The translations under genes and the position numbers were made by a program. Below are positions 18,279 through 26,277 of a stretch of 64,000 nucleotides of DNA, one piece after another (position 1 is the stretch's first letter; every line of letters begins with the position of its first letter). The stretch is from contig SIBR01000010.1 of the NCBI GenBank assembly GCA_009695065.1, positions 1-64,000 on the forward strand. Direction: 5' to 3'. Below the pieces are notes generated by a model. The model made no database searches. It was not told the origin of the DNA and saw nothing but the letters and a program-made list of their open reading frames with translations. The stretch comes from Opitutus sp. Lineage in GTDB: Bacteria > Verrucomicrobiota > Verrucomicrobiae > Opitutales > Opitutaceae.

Positions 18279-18648
18279 AGGCAGGAAATTGTTCAGGCAG
18301 TGATCGCGAAATATTTTGGCGCGAACATCAGAAGCGGCGGACGTCGCAAGCAAAGTGGGATTGCTTTCATGATCGCGGATGACGCAAGGTCGTCGTGACG
18401 CCTGCCTCGAACCGGATCGCGAAAACGCGGAAGAGCGGAAACGCGAAAAAGGCCGATTTACTTCCGTGCTTTCGCTCCTCCGCGTTTCCGCGATTGTTCC
18501 AGTCCGAAAAATACCCCCGGCCGCGGTGGGCGGTCCGCGCCGAACGGCTTTCCGGACAATAAACCCTTTCCCCGCGCCGAAAAACAGATTCTCTTCTCCG
18601 AACCGGCCGCCGAAGGCCGGCGGACGATTCCCTTTCGTTTCCCTCCCC
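18279..18648. repeat. 370-base intergenic space with a long imperfect inverted repeat
   Basis: The left arm, ATCGCGAAAACGCGGAAGAG (from 18416), pairs with the reverse complement of 18472-18494, with two or three mismatches over 23 bases and a ~33-base loop. The arms would form a stable hairpin. No gene is supported in this space apart from the downstream leader of the Gfo/Idh/MocA gene. Confidence 0.6.
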
Positions 18649-20049
18649 ATGAAGATTACTCCCTCCACGCGTCGCTCCTTCATCAAGACTGCGGCGACCG
18701 CCGTCACCGCGTTCAACATCCTGCCCCGCCACGTGCTGGGCGGACCGCGTTTCGTGCCGCCGAGCGAGAAGGTCAACGTCGCCCTCGTGGGCGCGGGCGG
18801 GCGCGGGCTGCAGAACATGCGGGAACTCCTGAACCTCGCGGACGTGCAGGTCATCGCCGTGGCCGATCCCGCCGAGTCCTTCAGCCTCGAGGCGTTTTAT
18901 TACAAGGGCTCCGGCGGCCGGAAGACGGCGAAGAAGGAAGTCGAGACGCACTACGCCGCGAAGACGCCGAATTTCCGCTGCGCCGAGTACGAGGATTTTC
19001 GGGTGATGCTCGACAAGGAGGCGGCCCTCGACGCGATTCTCTGCGCGACGCCCGACCATCTGCACGCCTACGTTTCGACCCGGGCGATGCGCGCGGGAAA
19101 GCACGTGTATTGCGAGAAGCCGCTGACGCACAACATCTGGGAAGCGCGCGAAGTCGCCCGCATTGCGAAGGAGACCGGTCTCGCCACGCAGATGGGCAAC
19201 CAGGGGCACTCGACCGTCGGCATTCGCGAGACGGTGGAGCACATTCGCGTCGGCACGATCGGCGCGGTGAAGGAAGTCCATGCGTGGGTGGGCACCAAGC
19301 GCTGGAATCCGACTCTCCTCAGCAAGCCGGCCGAGTCCGTGGCGGTGCCGGTCGGCGTGAATTGGGATCTCTGGATCGGGCCGCGCGAGCCGAGGGCTTT
19401 CAACCCGGCGTACTTCCCCGTGGCATGGCGCGATTTCTGGGCGTTCGGCGGTTCCGCGATGGGCGATTTTGGCTGTCACGATCTCGACTCGGCGACGTGG
19501 GCTTTCGACCTCCCGGCCCCGTCCCGGGTGGAAGCGCTGGCGATCGGGCCGTCCGATGCGGAGATCGCGCCGCACGGCAGCATCATCTACTACGATTTCC
19601 CGGCCGGGGACGGCCGGCCGCCGATCCGCATCACGTGGTATGACGGCGGTGGGCGTCCGCCGGCGCCGGCCGCCATGGGCAAATTCCCGCTGCCCAAGCG
19701 CGGCGTGCTCTTCGTCGGCGAGAAGGGCGTGATCCAGTGCGACGGCGCGGGCGGCCAGCCCCGCATTTTCCCCGAGTCCCTGCGCACGAGCGCGGGCAAG
19801 CCGGCCGCCACCCTGAAGCGGTCGAACGGCCATCATCGCGACTGGATCGACGCCTGCAAAGGCGGCGAGCCCGCCAGCAGCAATTTTGCCTACGGCTCGC
19901 GGCTCACCGAGATCGCGCTGCTGGGCGTGCTCTCGTTGCGCACCGGCAAGACGATCGAGTGGGACGCCGTGGCGATGAAGGCAAAGAACCTGCCCGAGGC
20001 CGATGCCATCATCCGTGAATCGTATCGCCCCGGTTGGGAGATCGCCTGA
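18649..20049 (+). CDS. Tat-exported Gfo/Idh/MocA family oxidoreductase
   Basis: The 466-residue protein from ATG 18649 begins with a Tat signal (STRRSFIKTAATAVTAF, RR at 8-9). The Rossmann motif VNVALVGAGGRGLQNM starts near residue 42. HVYCEKPLTHN holds the catalytic-lysine EKP motif, and HDLDSATWAFDL lies in the C-terminal domain. Secreted Gfo/Idh/MocA proteins of PVC bacteria often retain NAD(P)(H) and process sugars in the periplasm. The upstream start is fixed by the signal; the longer in-frame extension runs through the inverted repeat and is not coding-like. Confidence 0.9.
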   Translation: MKITPSTRRSFIKTAATAVTAFNILPRHVLGGPRFVPPSEKVNVALVGAGGRGLQNMRELLNLADVQVIAVADPAESFSLEAFYYKGSGGRKTAKKEVETHYAAKTPNFRCAEYEDFRVMLDKEAALDAILCATPDHLHAYVSTRAMRAGKHVYCEKPLTHNIWEAREVARIAKETGLATQMGNQGHSTVGIRETVEHIRVGTIGAVKEVHAWVGTKRWNPTLLSKPAESVAVPVGVNWDLWIGPREPRAFNPAYFPVAWRDFWAFGGSAMGDFGCHDLDSATWAFDLPAPSRVEALAIGPSDAEIAPHGSIIYYDFPAGDGRPPIRITWYDGGGRPPAPAAMGKFPLPKRGVLFVGEKGVIQCDGAGGQPRIFPESLRTSAGKPAATLKRSNGHHRDWIDACKGGEPASSNFAYGSRLTEIALLGVLSLRTGKTIEWDAVAMKAKNLPEADAIIRESYRPGWEIA

Positions 20050-20065
20050 GACGCGACGCGACGGT

Positions 20066-20100
20066 TCCCCGCGGAGGGACGCGGATAAACGCGAATGGAG
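20066..20100. repeat. GCGAAT-type dispersed repeat, half copy
   Basis: The stretch CCGCGGAGGGACGCGGATAA followed by ACGCGAATGGAG has the period and words of the elements at 60295, 61739 and 63807. It lies 17 bases after the stop of the Gfo/Idh/MocA gene, a typical 3'-flank position. Confidence 0.35.
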
Positions 20101-20201
20101 AAATCCGGCGAAGGCCCCGGACGCTCAAACGGGTTCAGTGCCGGATCCCGCGCGGTGCGCGCAGACTTGCCTCGCCGCGCCGGCTGGCATCGCATGGGCG
20201 G

Positions 20202-21221
20202 ATGCGCGCCCTGCTCTACCCTGAATTTGAACGGATCGAAAACGCCACGGTCGCGGACGCTCCCGCTCCGCAAGCCGACGAAGTCACGCTCCGCGTGGCC
20301 GCCTGCGGCATCTGCGGCAGCGAACTCGAGGCGTTCAAGAATCGCAGCCCCCGCCGCGTTCCGCCGCTCGTGATGGGACACGAGTTCTGCGGCGTGATCG
20401 ATGTCGTCGGGGCGGACGTGCGGGGTTGGGCCAGGGGGGCGAAGGTGGTGAGTAATTCGCTCGTGCCGTGCGGGCGTTGCGCCCGTTGCACCCGTGGCGA
20501 TTCGCACCTCTGCGCGACGCGGCAGATTTTCGGGATGAACCGGCCCGGCGCGTTTACCGAACGCGTCAACGTGCCGGCGCGCTGCCTGTTGCCCTGGCCG
20601 GAAAATCTTTCGGCCGAGGAGGCGTGTCTCGCGGAGCCGCTGGCCAATGGCGTCCATGTCGCCCACCTCACGCAACATTTGCCGGTGGAGTGGGCTCTCG
20701 TGATGGGCGCGGGTCCGATCGGGTTATTCTGCCAGCAGGCGCTGCAGGTGTTGCGCGGCGCGAAAGTGGTCGTGGCCGATCTGAACGAGGACCGTCTGGC
20801 CGTGGCCAAACGGCTCGGTGCGGTGCGCACGGTGAATCCGCGCACGGCCGATGTCGGGGCGATCATGCGGGAACTGACGGGCGGGGAAGGGGCCGACCTC
20901 GCGGTCGATGCCGTTGGCGGCGCAGTGACGAAACGCGCGGCGGTCGACGCCGTGCGGCCCGGCGGCGGAGTGGTATGGATTGGGCTGCATGAGAACTCGA
21001 TTTCGCTCGATTCGTTTGGGGTCACGCTTCCGGAGAAAAAAGTTTTCGGCAGTTACGCCGCGACGATGGACGAACTCCGGCTCTCCCTCCAGTTGATGGC
21101 CGAGGGCAAGGTGGACGCCCGGACCTGGACCACGCGCTTTTCGCTGGATGACGCCGAAAGTGCGTTTCGCCGCGCGCTCGCGGCGAAGGGCACCGACATC
21201 AAGATGGTGGTGTGCCCGTAG
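20202..21221 (+). CDS. Zinc-dependent medium-chain alcohol/sugar dehydrogenase
   Basis: ATG 20202 gives 339 residues. Catalytic zinc ligands are Cys35 (CGICGSELE) and His60-Glu61 (GHEFCG). The structural zinc lobe has Cys90, 93, 96 and 104. GAGPIG at 169-174 starts the NAD(P) Rossmann domain. This is the sorbitol/threonine/L-fuconate-type MDR group. It lies 5' of an SDR remnant and a fuconolactonase-like gene on the same strand, suggesting a role in oxidation of a deoxy-sugar or polyol. Upstream in-frame codons read into non-coding-like sequence. Stop is TAG. Confidence 0.87.
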   Translation: MRALLYPEFERIENATVADAPAPQADEVTLRVAACGICGSELEAFKNRSPRRVPPLVMGHEFCGVIDVVGADVRGWARGAKVVSNSLVPCGRCARCTRGDSHLCATRQIFGMNRPGAFTERVNVPARCLLPWPENLSAEEACLAEPLANGVHVAHLTQHLPVEWALVMGAGPIGLFCQQALQVLRGAKVVVADLNEDRLAVAKRLGAVRTVNPRTADVGAIMRELTGGEGADLAVDAVGGAVTKRAAVDAVRPGGGVVWIGLHENSISLDSFGVTLPEKKVFGSYAATMDELRLSLQLMAEGKVDARTWTTRFSLDDAESAFRRALAAKGTDIKMVVCP

Positions 21222-21290
21222 TGGCCGGAAGGAGCGCGGGCCGGGCAGCCGGGGCTTGAGGACTGGAGGAAAACCCGCCCTACTTGCCGC

Positions 21291-21520
21291 GTGATTACCC
21301 CCACGCGTTGGCCGGTCCCGGGCCGCTTTGCCGGCAAAGCCGGCCCGGGTCACCGGGCGGCACGCACGGAATCGGTTTTGCGATCGCGCTCGAACTACTG
21401 CGCGAAGGGGCGGCGGTCGTCGCAAGCGGCCTGCCGGCCGATGCGGAGGAAGGCCGCGCGGCCTTTCCGGCCGTCGGATATTCGCCGCTGATCGTGACCG
21501 GCGATTTGATGGCGGAATAT
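21291..21520 (+). pseudogene. Short-chain dehydrogenase remnant, frameshifted and truncated
   Basis: GTG 21291 reads ITPTRWPVPGRFAGKA. After the removal of single G residues in two G-runs (around 21341 and 21358) the reading becomes VTGGTHGIGFAIALELLREG, the classical SDR cofactor-binding start. The sequence then continues AAVVASGLPADAEEGRAAF... and VGYSPLIVTGDLMAE before it ends abruptly at the palindromic repeat beginning ~21521. The catalytic Tyr-Lys half is absent, so it cannot be functional. It sits between a sugar dehydrogenase and a fuconolactonase-like gene; the ancestral gene may have encoded a fucose-pathway dehydrogenase. Confidence 0.75.
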
Positions 21521-21596
21521 GGAATGTGGAAATCAGGAAACGCGCCGGAACGGACTGCCTGCGGTTCTATTTCTTGATTTCTTGATTTCCAGATTA
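21521..21596. repeat. Palindromic dispersed repeat, copy 2
   Basis: The left arm GGAATGTGGAAATCAGGAAA pairs with the right side read in reverse (TAATCTGGAAATCAAGAAAT). It abuts the broken end of the SDR remnant and is followed 27 bases later by a second copy. Confidence 0.6.
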
Positions 21597-21623
21597 CAGC
21601 CCGCTTTCTGAACCGGAGATTTT

Positions 21624-21703
21624 AAATGTGAAAATCAGGAAGCGATCCGGAACCAATCCCCGGGCGAATGCCTATTTCCGGTTTGTTTCCTGACTTCCAC
21701 ATT
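21624..21703. repeat. Palindromic dispersed repeat, copy 3
   Basis: The left arm from 21624 (AAATGTGAAAATCAGGAAGC) and the reverse complement of 21677-21703 (AATGTGGAAGTCAGGAAACA) match in about 22 of 27 positions, a long imperfect hairpin. It ends 20 bases before the start of the fuconolactonase-like gene, so it lies in that gene's leader. Confidence 0.65.
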
Positions 21704-21723
21704 CAACCGTTTGCCCAATCCCC

Positions 21724-22575
21724 ATGCCAAACCTTCCCATCGTCGATACGCACCTGCACATCTGGGATACCGGCCGGTTGCGCTACCCGTGGCTGGCGAA
21801 TGTGCCGTTGCTGAACCGGAATCATTCGATCGAGGACTATCGTCACGCGTGCGGTCCGATCGCGGTGGCGAAGATGGTGTTCGTTCAATGCGAGTGCGAT
21901 TTCGCGCAGTTTCAGGAGGAGGCGGACTGGGTGACGGAGGTCGCACGGACCGATCCGCGGATCCGGGGCATCGTGGCGTGGGCCCCGCTCGAAAAAGGTG
22001 ACGCCGCCGAGGCCGACGTCGCCCGGCTGGCGGCCAATCCGCTCGTGAAAGGCATCCGGCGGATCATTCAGTTCGAGCCCGACATGGAGTTTTGCTTGCG
22101 GCCGGATTTCGTGCGCGGGGTGCAGCGGCTGGCGCGGCACGGCCTGAGTTTCGACCTCTGCATCAATCACCGGCAGCTCGCGAACACGCTCGAGCTCGTG
22201 CGGCAATGCCCGAATGTGCGCTTCATCCTCGATCACATCGGCAAGCCCGACATCAAGGTCGGGCGGCTCGATCCGTGGCGCGCGGAGCTGCGGGAACTCG
22301 CGCGGGCGGACAATGTGGTGTGCAAGCTGAGCGGGCTCGTCACCGAGGCGGATTTCGCGAAATGGACAACGGCGGATCTCCGGCCGTATTTCGATCATGT
22401 TGTCGACTGCTTCGGCCTGAGCCGCGTGATGTTCGGGGGCGACTGGCCGGTGAGCACGCAGGCGACCGATTATCCCCGGTGGGTAACGACGCTCGACGAG
22501 CTGTTGCGCGGCAGCATGCCCGACGAGCTCCACCGGGTCTACGTCCGCAACGCGGAGTCGTTCTATCGCGTGTGA
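21724..22575 (+). CDS. L-fuconolactonase-like amidohydrolase
   Basis: This 283-residue cytoplasmic TIM-barrel protein opens VDTHLHIWDTGRLRYPWLAN, the characteristic start of fuconolactonase / 2-pyrone-4,6-dicarboxylate lactonase proteins. ILDHIGKPDIK and VMFGGDWPVSTQATDY hold the further metal and base residues. It would open the lactone of L-fucose or a similar deoxy-sugar in an oxidative pathway. The upstream zinc dehydrogenase and the dead SDR fit such a pathway, but the dehydratase and aldolase are not in the window. Confidence 0.85.
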   Translation: MPNLPIVDTHLHIWDTGRLRYPWLANVPLLNRNHSIEDYRHACGPIAVAKMVFVQCECDFAQFQEEADWVTEVARTDPRIRGIVAWAPLEKGDAAEADVARLAANPLVKGIRRIIQFEPDMEFCLRPDFVRGVQRLARHGLSFDLCINHRQLANTLELVRQCPNVRFILDHIGKPDIKVGRLDPWRAELRELARADNVVCKLSGLVTEADFAKWTTADLRPYFDHVVDCFGLSRVMFGGDWPVSTQATDYPRWVTTLDELLRGSMPDELHRVYVRNAESFYRV

Positions 22576-22600
22576 GCGCGGGCGGGTCTTGTCGCGCCGA

Positions 22601-22715
22601 TGGTCGCAATCGTGCTCTCGATCGTGCTCGTAATCTTAATCGTGCCGCCGCCAGCGCCGGAAACCGTCGTTCAGACGCGATCAAGATCGCGATTGCGATC
22701 CCGAGCGTGAGTGCA
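22601..22715. repeat. Imperfect inverted repeat of ATCG-rich words
   Basis: The left side (TCGATCGTGCTCGTAATCTT) and the reverse complement of the right side (GATCGCAATCGCGATCTTGA) are made of related ATCG words and could pair over ~30 bases with several mismatches. It lies in the 183-base convergent space between the fuconolactonase-like and DUF1295 genes. Confidence 0.4.
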
Positions 22716-22758
22716 AGAGGACGGACGGAGGGGAGACGCTTTCGCGCCAACAACCCGC

Positions 22759-23550
22759 TCAGCGCGGTGCCTTGGGGAACCACGGGATGAAGGCGCTCGT
22801 GGTTTGCTGATAACTGCGGTAGGCGTCGCCGCGGCTGCGGACGCTTTGCTCCTCGGTCATGGGAATGCCCGTGACGCGCAGCAGGAGCCAGAGCATGCTC
22901 GCCGGACCGACGATCGCGACCCAGCCCCACGGTGAGCCGAGGGCGAAAACGAAGAATGCCACCCAGATCAGCCACTCGAAAAAATAGTTTGGATGCCGGC
23001 TGTAGCGCCAGAGCCCGGTAGCGCAGACGCGGCCGCGGTTGGCGGGGTCGCGCTTGAAGGCGGCGAGTTGCGCGTCGGCCAGGGATTCGCCCGCCAGGGC
23101 GAGCAGCCAGAGCGTGGCACCGGCGTATTCGAACGGGTGCAGGGCGGGCGCGCGGTTGAGCGCGACGAGCAGAAATGCGGCGCCGAGCACGACGACCGAG
23201 AGCGCCTGCATTTGGAAAAAGGCGAACATCTTGGCGGTGAAGTGGGCGGCCCAGTCGATGCGCAGCTGGCGGTAGCGGGTATCCTCGGTCGGGTGGTGGC
23301 CGATCACGCGGATCGCAAGGTGGGTGCCCAGCCGCACGCTCCACGCCAGCGCGAGCGTCGCGATCAGCGCTCTACGGACGGCCCAGCCGGGTCCGGCCCA
23401 GGCGTAAAAAAGCGCCAGGGCGCCAAACGCATACGACCACGCGATGTCGACGATGCCGTAGTTCTCGATCCGGCGGGCGGCGAGATAGAGCACGGCGAAT
23501 GCACCGCACAGCGCGGCCAAAGCGGAAAGGGCGAGGACAGGTGCGGACAT
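22759..23550 (-). CDS. DUF1295 (steroid 5-alpha-reductase-like) membrane protein
   Basis: A 263-residue protein with about seven transmembrane segments and the conserved block NRGRVCATGLWRYSRHPNYFFEWLIW near residue 170, followed by GIPMTEEQSVRSRGDAYRSYQQTTSAFIPW. DUF1295 belongs with 5-alpha-reductases and isoprenylcysteine methyltransferases and probably binds NADPH. It is the last gene of a co-directional lipid cluster, with 19 bases to the upstream gene, so a role in reduction of a modified acyl chain is inferred. Confidence 0.88.
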   Translation of the reverse strand: MSAPVLALSALAALCGAFAVLYLAARRIENYGIVDIAWSYAFGALALFYAWAGPGWAVRRALIATLALAWSVRLGTHLAIRVIGHHPTEDTRYRQLRIDWAAHFTAKMFAFFQMQALSVVVLGAAFLLVALNRAPALHPFEYAGATLWLLALAGESLADAQLAAFKRDPANRGRVCATGLWRYSRHPNYFFEWLIWVAFFVFALGSPWGWVAIVGPASMLWLLLRVTGIPMTEEQSVRSRGDAYRSYQQTTSAFIPWFPKAPR

Positions 23551-23569
23551 CGGAGGCGGGCGGACTTCG

Positions 23570-23965
23570 TCACGCCAATGCGCCCACGGTTCCGCCGGCC
23601 GCCGCGAGGATCCAGGCGAGGGGGCTCGCGCCGTCCTGGCGTTGCGTCAGAAGACCGGCGGGCGCGGTATCGCGCGGCGCCCGGAAGAGGAGCGCGAGGC
23701 AGTAGATGGCCATCGCGATATTGCCCAGGAGCATGATGGCAATGAACCAGCCGAGCCGTGCGAGCCAGCGCGGGTGCTGGTAGCAGGTCCAGAGATAAAA
23801 GGTGAGGAACCCCCAGTAGGCGTCGAAGAGCGTGGCGATGAACCACGGATGCGTGGCGACCTCGCGCGGGACGCCGAAGAGCGGGCAGCGCAGGCTCGCC
23901 CACGTGGTGACGCTCAGCATCGACGCGAGGACGACGATAAAAAATACGCGGAGAAAAAGGATCAT
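23570..23965 (-). CDS. DUF1475 family membrane protein
   Basis: The 131-residue protein has three or four transmembrane segments and the family block ATHPWFIATLFDAYWGFLTFYLWTCYQHP. Its function is unknown. It is 25 bases downstream of the cyclopropane-synthase-like gene and 19 upstream of DUF1295, on the same strand. DUF1475 often accompanies such lipid genes. Confidence 0.8.
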   Translation of the reverse strand: MILFLRVFFIVVLASMLSVTTWASLRCPLFGVPREVATHPWFIATLFDAYWGFLTFYLWTCYQHPRWLARLGWFIAIMLLGNIAMAIYCLALLFRAPRDTAPAGLLTQRQDGASPLAWILAAAGGTVGALA

Positions 23966-23990
23966 CGCACCGGAAATGGACGGGCGGGCG

Positions 23991-25301
23991 CTACGCGAAG
24001 CTCACGTTGTTGGCCCGCGTGTGCAAGGTGTGGACGACCGAGATGTTTCGCATCGCGAAAGCCGCCTCGCAGTAGCCGAGGTAGTAGGTCCATTTGCGAA
24101 TGAACCGATCGTCGAAGCCGAGGGCCCGTACCTGGTTGATGCGGGTGTGGAAGTTCTCGTGCCACAGCCGCAGCGTGCGCGCGTAATCGGGACCGAAGTC
24201 CTCCACGTGGTGGGCGATGAAGCCGCCGTGGCGCGACAGCAGGTCGTTGACGCGGTTGAGCGAGAGCAGCAGCGAGCCCGGGAAAATGTGTTTCTGGATA
24301 AAATCGATGCCGCGGCGAAAGTGGTCGTAGCGGGCGTCGGGACACGTGATGAATTGCAGGGCGAGCAGGCCGTCGCGTTTCAGCAGGCGGTCGATTGCCG
24401 CGGTGAAGGCGGGAAGGTAGCGATGGCCGATCGCCTCCATCATCTCGATCGACACGATCTTGTCGAACTGGCCGGCGAGGTCGCGGTAGTCGCAGAGCTG
24501 CACGTCGATGCGGTCCGTGAGGCCGGCGGCGGCGACGCGCTGGCGGGCGAGGTCGAATTGTTCGCGGGAGATCGTGACGGTGGTCACGTGGCAGCCGTAG
24601 GTGCGGGCGGCGTGGAGCGACCAGCCCCCCCAGCCGGTGCCGATCTCAAGCACGCGATCGCTGGCGGTCAGCCGGAGCTGGCGGCAGAGGGCGTCGTTCT
24701 TTTCCCGTTGCGCTGCCTCGAGGGAGAGATCCGGCGTGGCGGCGGGCCACTTCGCGGCGGAATACATCATCGAGGGATCGAGGAAGAGGGAGAAGAAATC
24801 GTTCGAGAGATCGTAGTGCTCGCGGATGTTGCGGCGGGCGGTGGCGCGGGTGTTGGGACGGAACAGATGGCCGGCGCGATTGGCGAAGCGCAGCAGGTTG
24901 AGCGCGAGCGAGCGCGTGCGCTGCGAACCGGACAGAGTCGGCGCGTTTTCCAGGTTGAGGATGAACCAGGCGATGACCGCGGTGAGATTTGGAGTCTCCC
25001 AGTCCCCGTCGATAAACGACTCGGCGAACCCGATGTCGCCCGACCAGAAGCACTTTTTGAAAAAGGCCTCGCGGCGCACGGCGATGTGCGCCTCCGCGGG
25101 CAGGCCGAGCGGAAGGGGCCGGCGCGTGGCGTCCGCATGGGTGCCGAGTTCGTGGGTGCTGCCGTCGGGCAGCTCGATGCGCAGATGGCCCGCGTTCATG
25201 GCCCCGAAGGCGCGGAGCACCGGCGCGCGAAACGCCGAGGGTTTGGCGCCATAAGCGAACGTGGCAAGGTCGGAGGCGGAGGCGTCGGTTCGGGCGTTCA
25301 T
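23991..25301 (-). CDS. Cyclopropane-fatty-acyl-phospholipid synthase family methyltransferase
   Basis: The 436-residue enzyme starts at ATG 25301. An N-terminal lipid-binding domain (residues ~1-150) precedes the SAM site VLEIGTGWGGWS at 217-228. REHYDLSNDFFSLFLDPSMMYS, the hallmark CFA-synthase block, starts near residue 160, and IVSIEMMEAIGHRY carries the bicarbonate-site Glu region. It methylenates or methylates unsaturated acyl chains in membrane phospholipids using SAM. Its start overlaps the stop of the DUF1365 gene (ATGA, 25298-25301), so the two are translationally coupled. The cluster context suggests that its substrate is made by the desaturase at 27769. Confidence 0.92.
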   Translation of the reverse strand: MNARTDASASDLATFAYGAKPSAFRAPVLRAFGAMNAGHLRIELPDGSTHELGTHADATRRPLPLGLPAEAHIAVRREAFFKKCFWSGDIGFAESFIDGDWETPNLTAVIAWFILNLENAPTLSGSQRTRSLALNLLRFANRAGHLFRPNTRATARRNIREHYDLSNDFFSLFLDPSMMYSAAKWPAATPDLSLEAAQREKNDALCRQLRLTASDRVLEIGTGWGGWSLHAARTYGCHVTTVTISREQFDLARQRVAAAGLTDRIDVQLCDYRDLAGQFDKIVSIEMMEAIGHRYLPAFTAAIDRLLKRDGLLALQFITCPDARYDHFRRGIDFIQKHIFPGSLLLSLNRVNDLLSRHGGFIAHHVEDFGPDYARTLRLWHENFHTRINQVRALGFDDRFIRKWTYYLGYCEAAFAMRNISVVHTLHTRANNVSFA

Positions 25302-26185
25302 ACTGGGTTTTGAGGACGGAGAAGGGGAGCTGTGGGGGTGGGAGCGATCGAGTGGTGGGGCCGGTAGAGGCCGCGCTGGTCGAGGGGCCGGGCCGCCTTG
25401 GCGAACCACGGCACCCGTTTCAGCCAGAGCCGCAGCGCGTGCCAATGAATGAGCCCGATGACCCGCAGGGTGAGCAAGGGATATTTCAGCGTGAACCAGG
25501 CAAGGCGGGCATTCGTCAGCGGGCGGCGCGGACCGGTGACCGTGCTGGTGAGCGTGCGCTCGGGGCCGACGTAGTCGTCGATCTGGACGGACAGTCGCTG
25601 GCCGGGCGGGCGCAGCGTGAAGTCGAAGGCGACGTCGACGTCGGAATAAGGCGAGACGTAGAAATGTTTGGGCAAGCGCAGTCGAAAGGTGCCCTCCGCC
25701 GCGGCCTGCGTTTCGGGTCCGAGGAAGAACGGCTTTACCTCGCGAAACGTATTGGTCACCTCGGCCAGGCTCGCGACCGGCCGGCCGGCGCGGTCGAAAC
25801 AGAAATAAAACGAAACCGGATTGAAGCCGTAGCCGAAGATCCGCGGCAACGTGACCAGGACTACGCGGCCGCCGTCCAGCTTGACGCCGCGTTCCGCGAG
25901 GAACGCCACCACGCGCGCTTTCAGGCCTTCGGCCGGGGCCGGTGAACCGAGGGAGCTTTCGCCGCTGCGTGGCGGAGGGTGCAGCGGCTCGCCGGTCGGG
26001 AGATAGTCGCGTTCGCGGAAGGAGTAGAGGTTGGTGCGATTGACGGAAAAAAAAGTCAGTCGCCGCTGCAGCTGGTCCAGTTCGTCGAGATCGATCGCGA
26101 AAAGAAAGATACGATAGAGCAATCGATGCGCCTTGGGTGAAAAGCGCGCGTGCATGACTTGGCACTCGTAGAGGCAGGAATTCAT
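25298..26185 (-). CDS. DUF1365 domain protein
   Basis: This 295-residue protein opens SCLYECQVMHARFSPKAHRLLYRIFLFAIDLDEL, the standard DUF1365 start. GYGFNPVSFYFCFDRAGRPVASLAEVTNTF lies in the middle and PFHVSPY-like KHFYVSPYSDVDVAFDFTL follows. The biochemical role is unknown, but it is almost always next to CFA-synthase-like and FAD-oxidoreductase genes, as here. It is coupled to the methyltransferase by a 4-base overlap and lies 92 bases after the oxidoreductase gene. Confidence 0.9.
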   Translation of the reverse strand: MNSCLYECQVMHARFSPKAHRLLYRIFLFAIDLDELDQLQRRLTFFSVNRTNLYSFRERDYLPTGEPLHPPPRSGESSLGSPAPAEGLKARVVAFLAERGVKLDGGRVVLVTLPRIFGYGFNPVSFYFCFDRAGRPVASLAEVTNTFREVKPFFLGPETQAAAEGTFRLRLPKHFYVSPYSDVDVAFDFTLRPPGQRLSVQIDDYVGPERTLTSTVTGPRRPLTNARLAWFTLKYPLLTLRVIGLIHWHALRLWLKRVPWFAKAARPLDQRGLYRPHHSIAPTPTAPLLRPQNPV

Positions 26186-26277
26186 GCGCGGTTCGAACTT
26201 GGTCGAAGGCTACTACGAACCAGACGAAAGCCCAGATGCCTTTTGCCTGTGATTTCTACCCTCCGGCGGGCGCCGGG

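Noticed and set aside
16854..18854. 666-codon minus-strand frame opposite the acyltransferase gene
   Set aside because: Rich in Arg, Glu, His and Gln with no domain, while the plus strand encodes a clear membrane protein.
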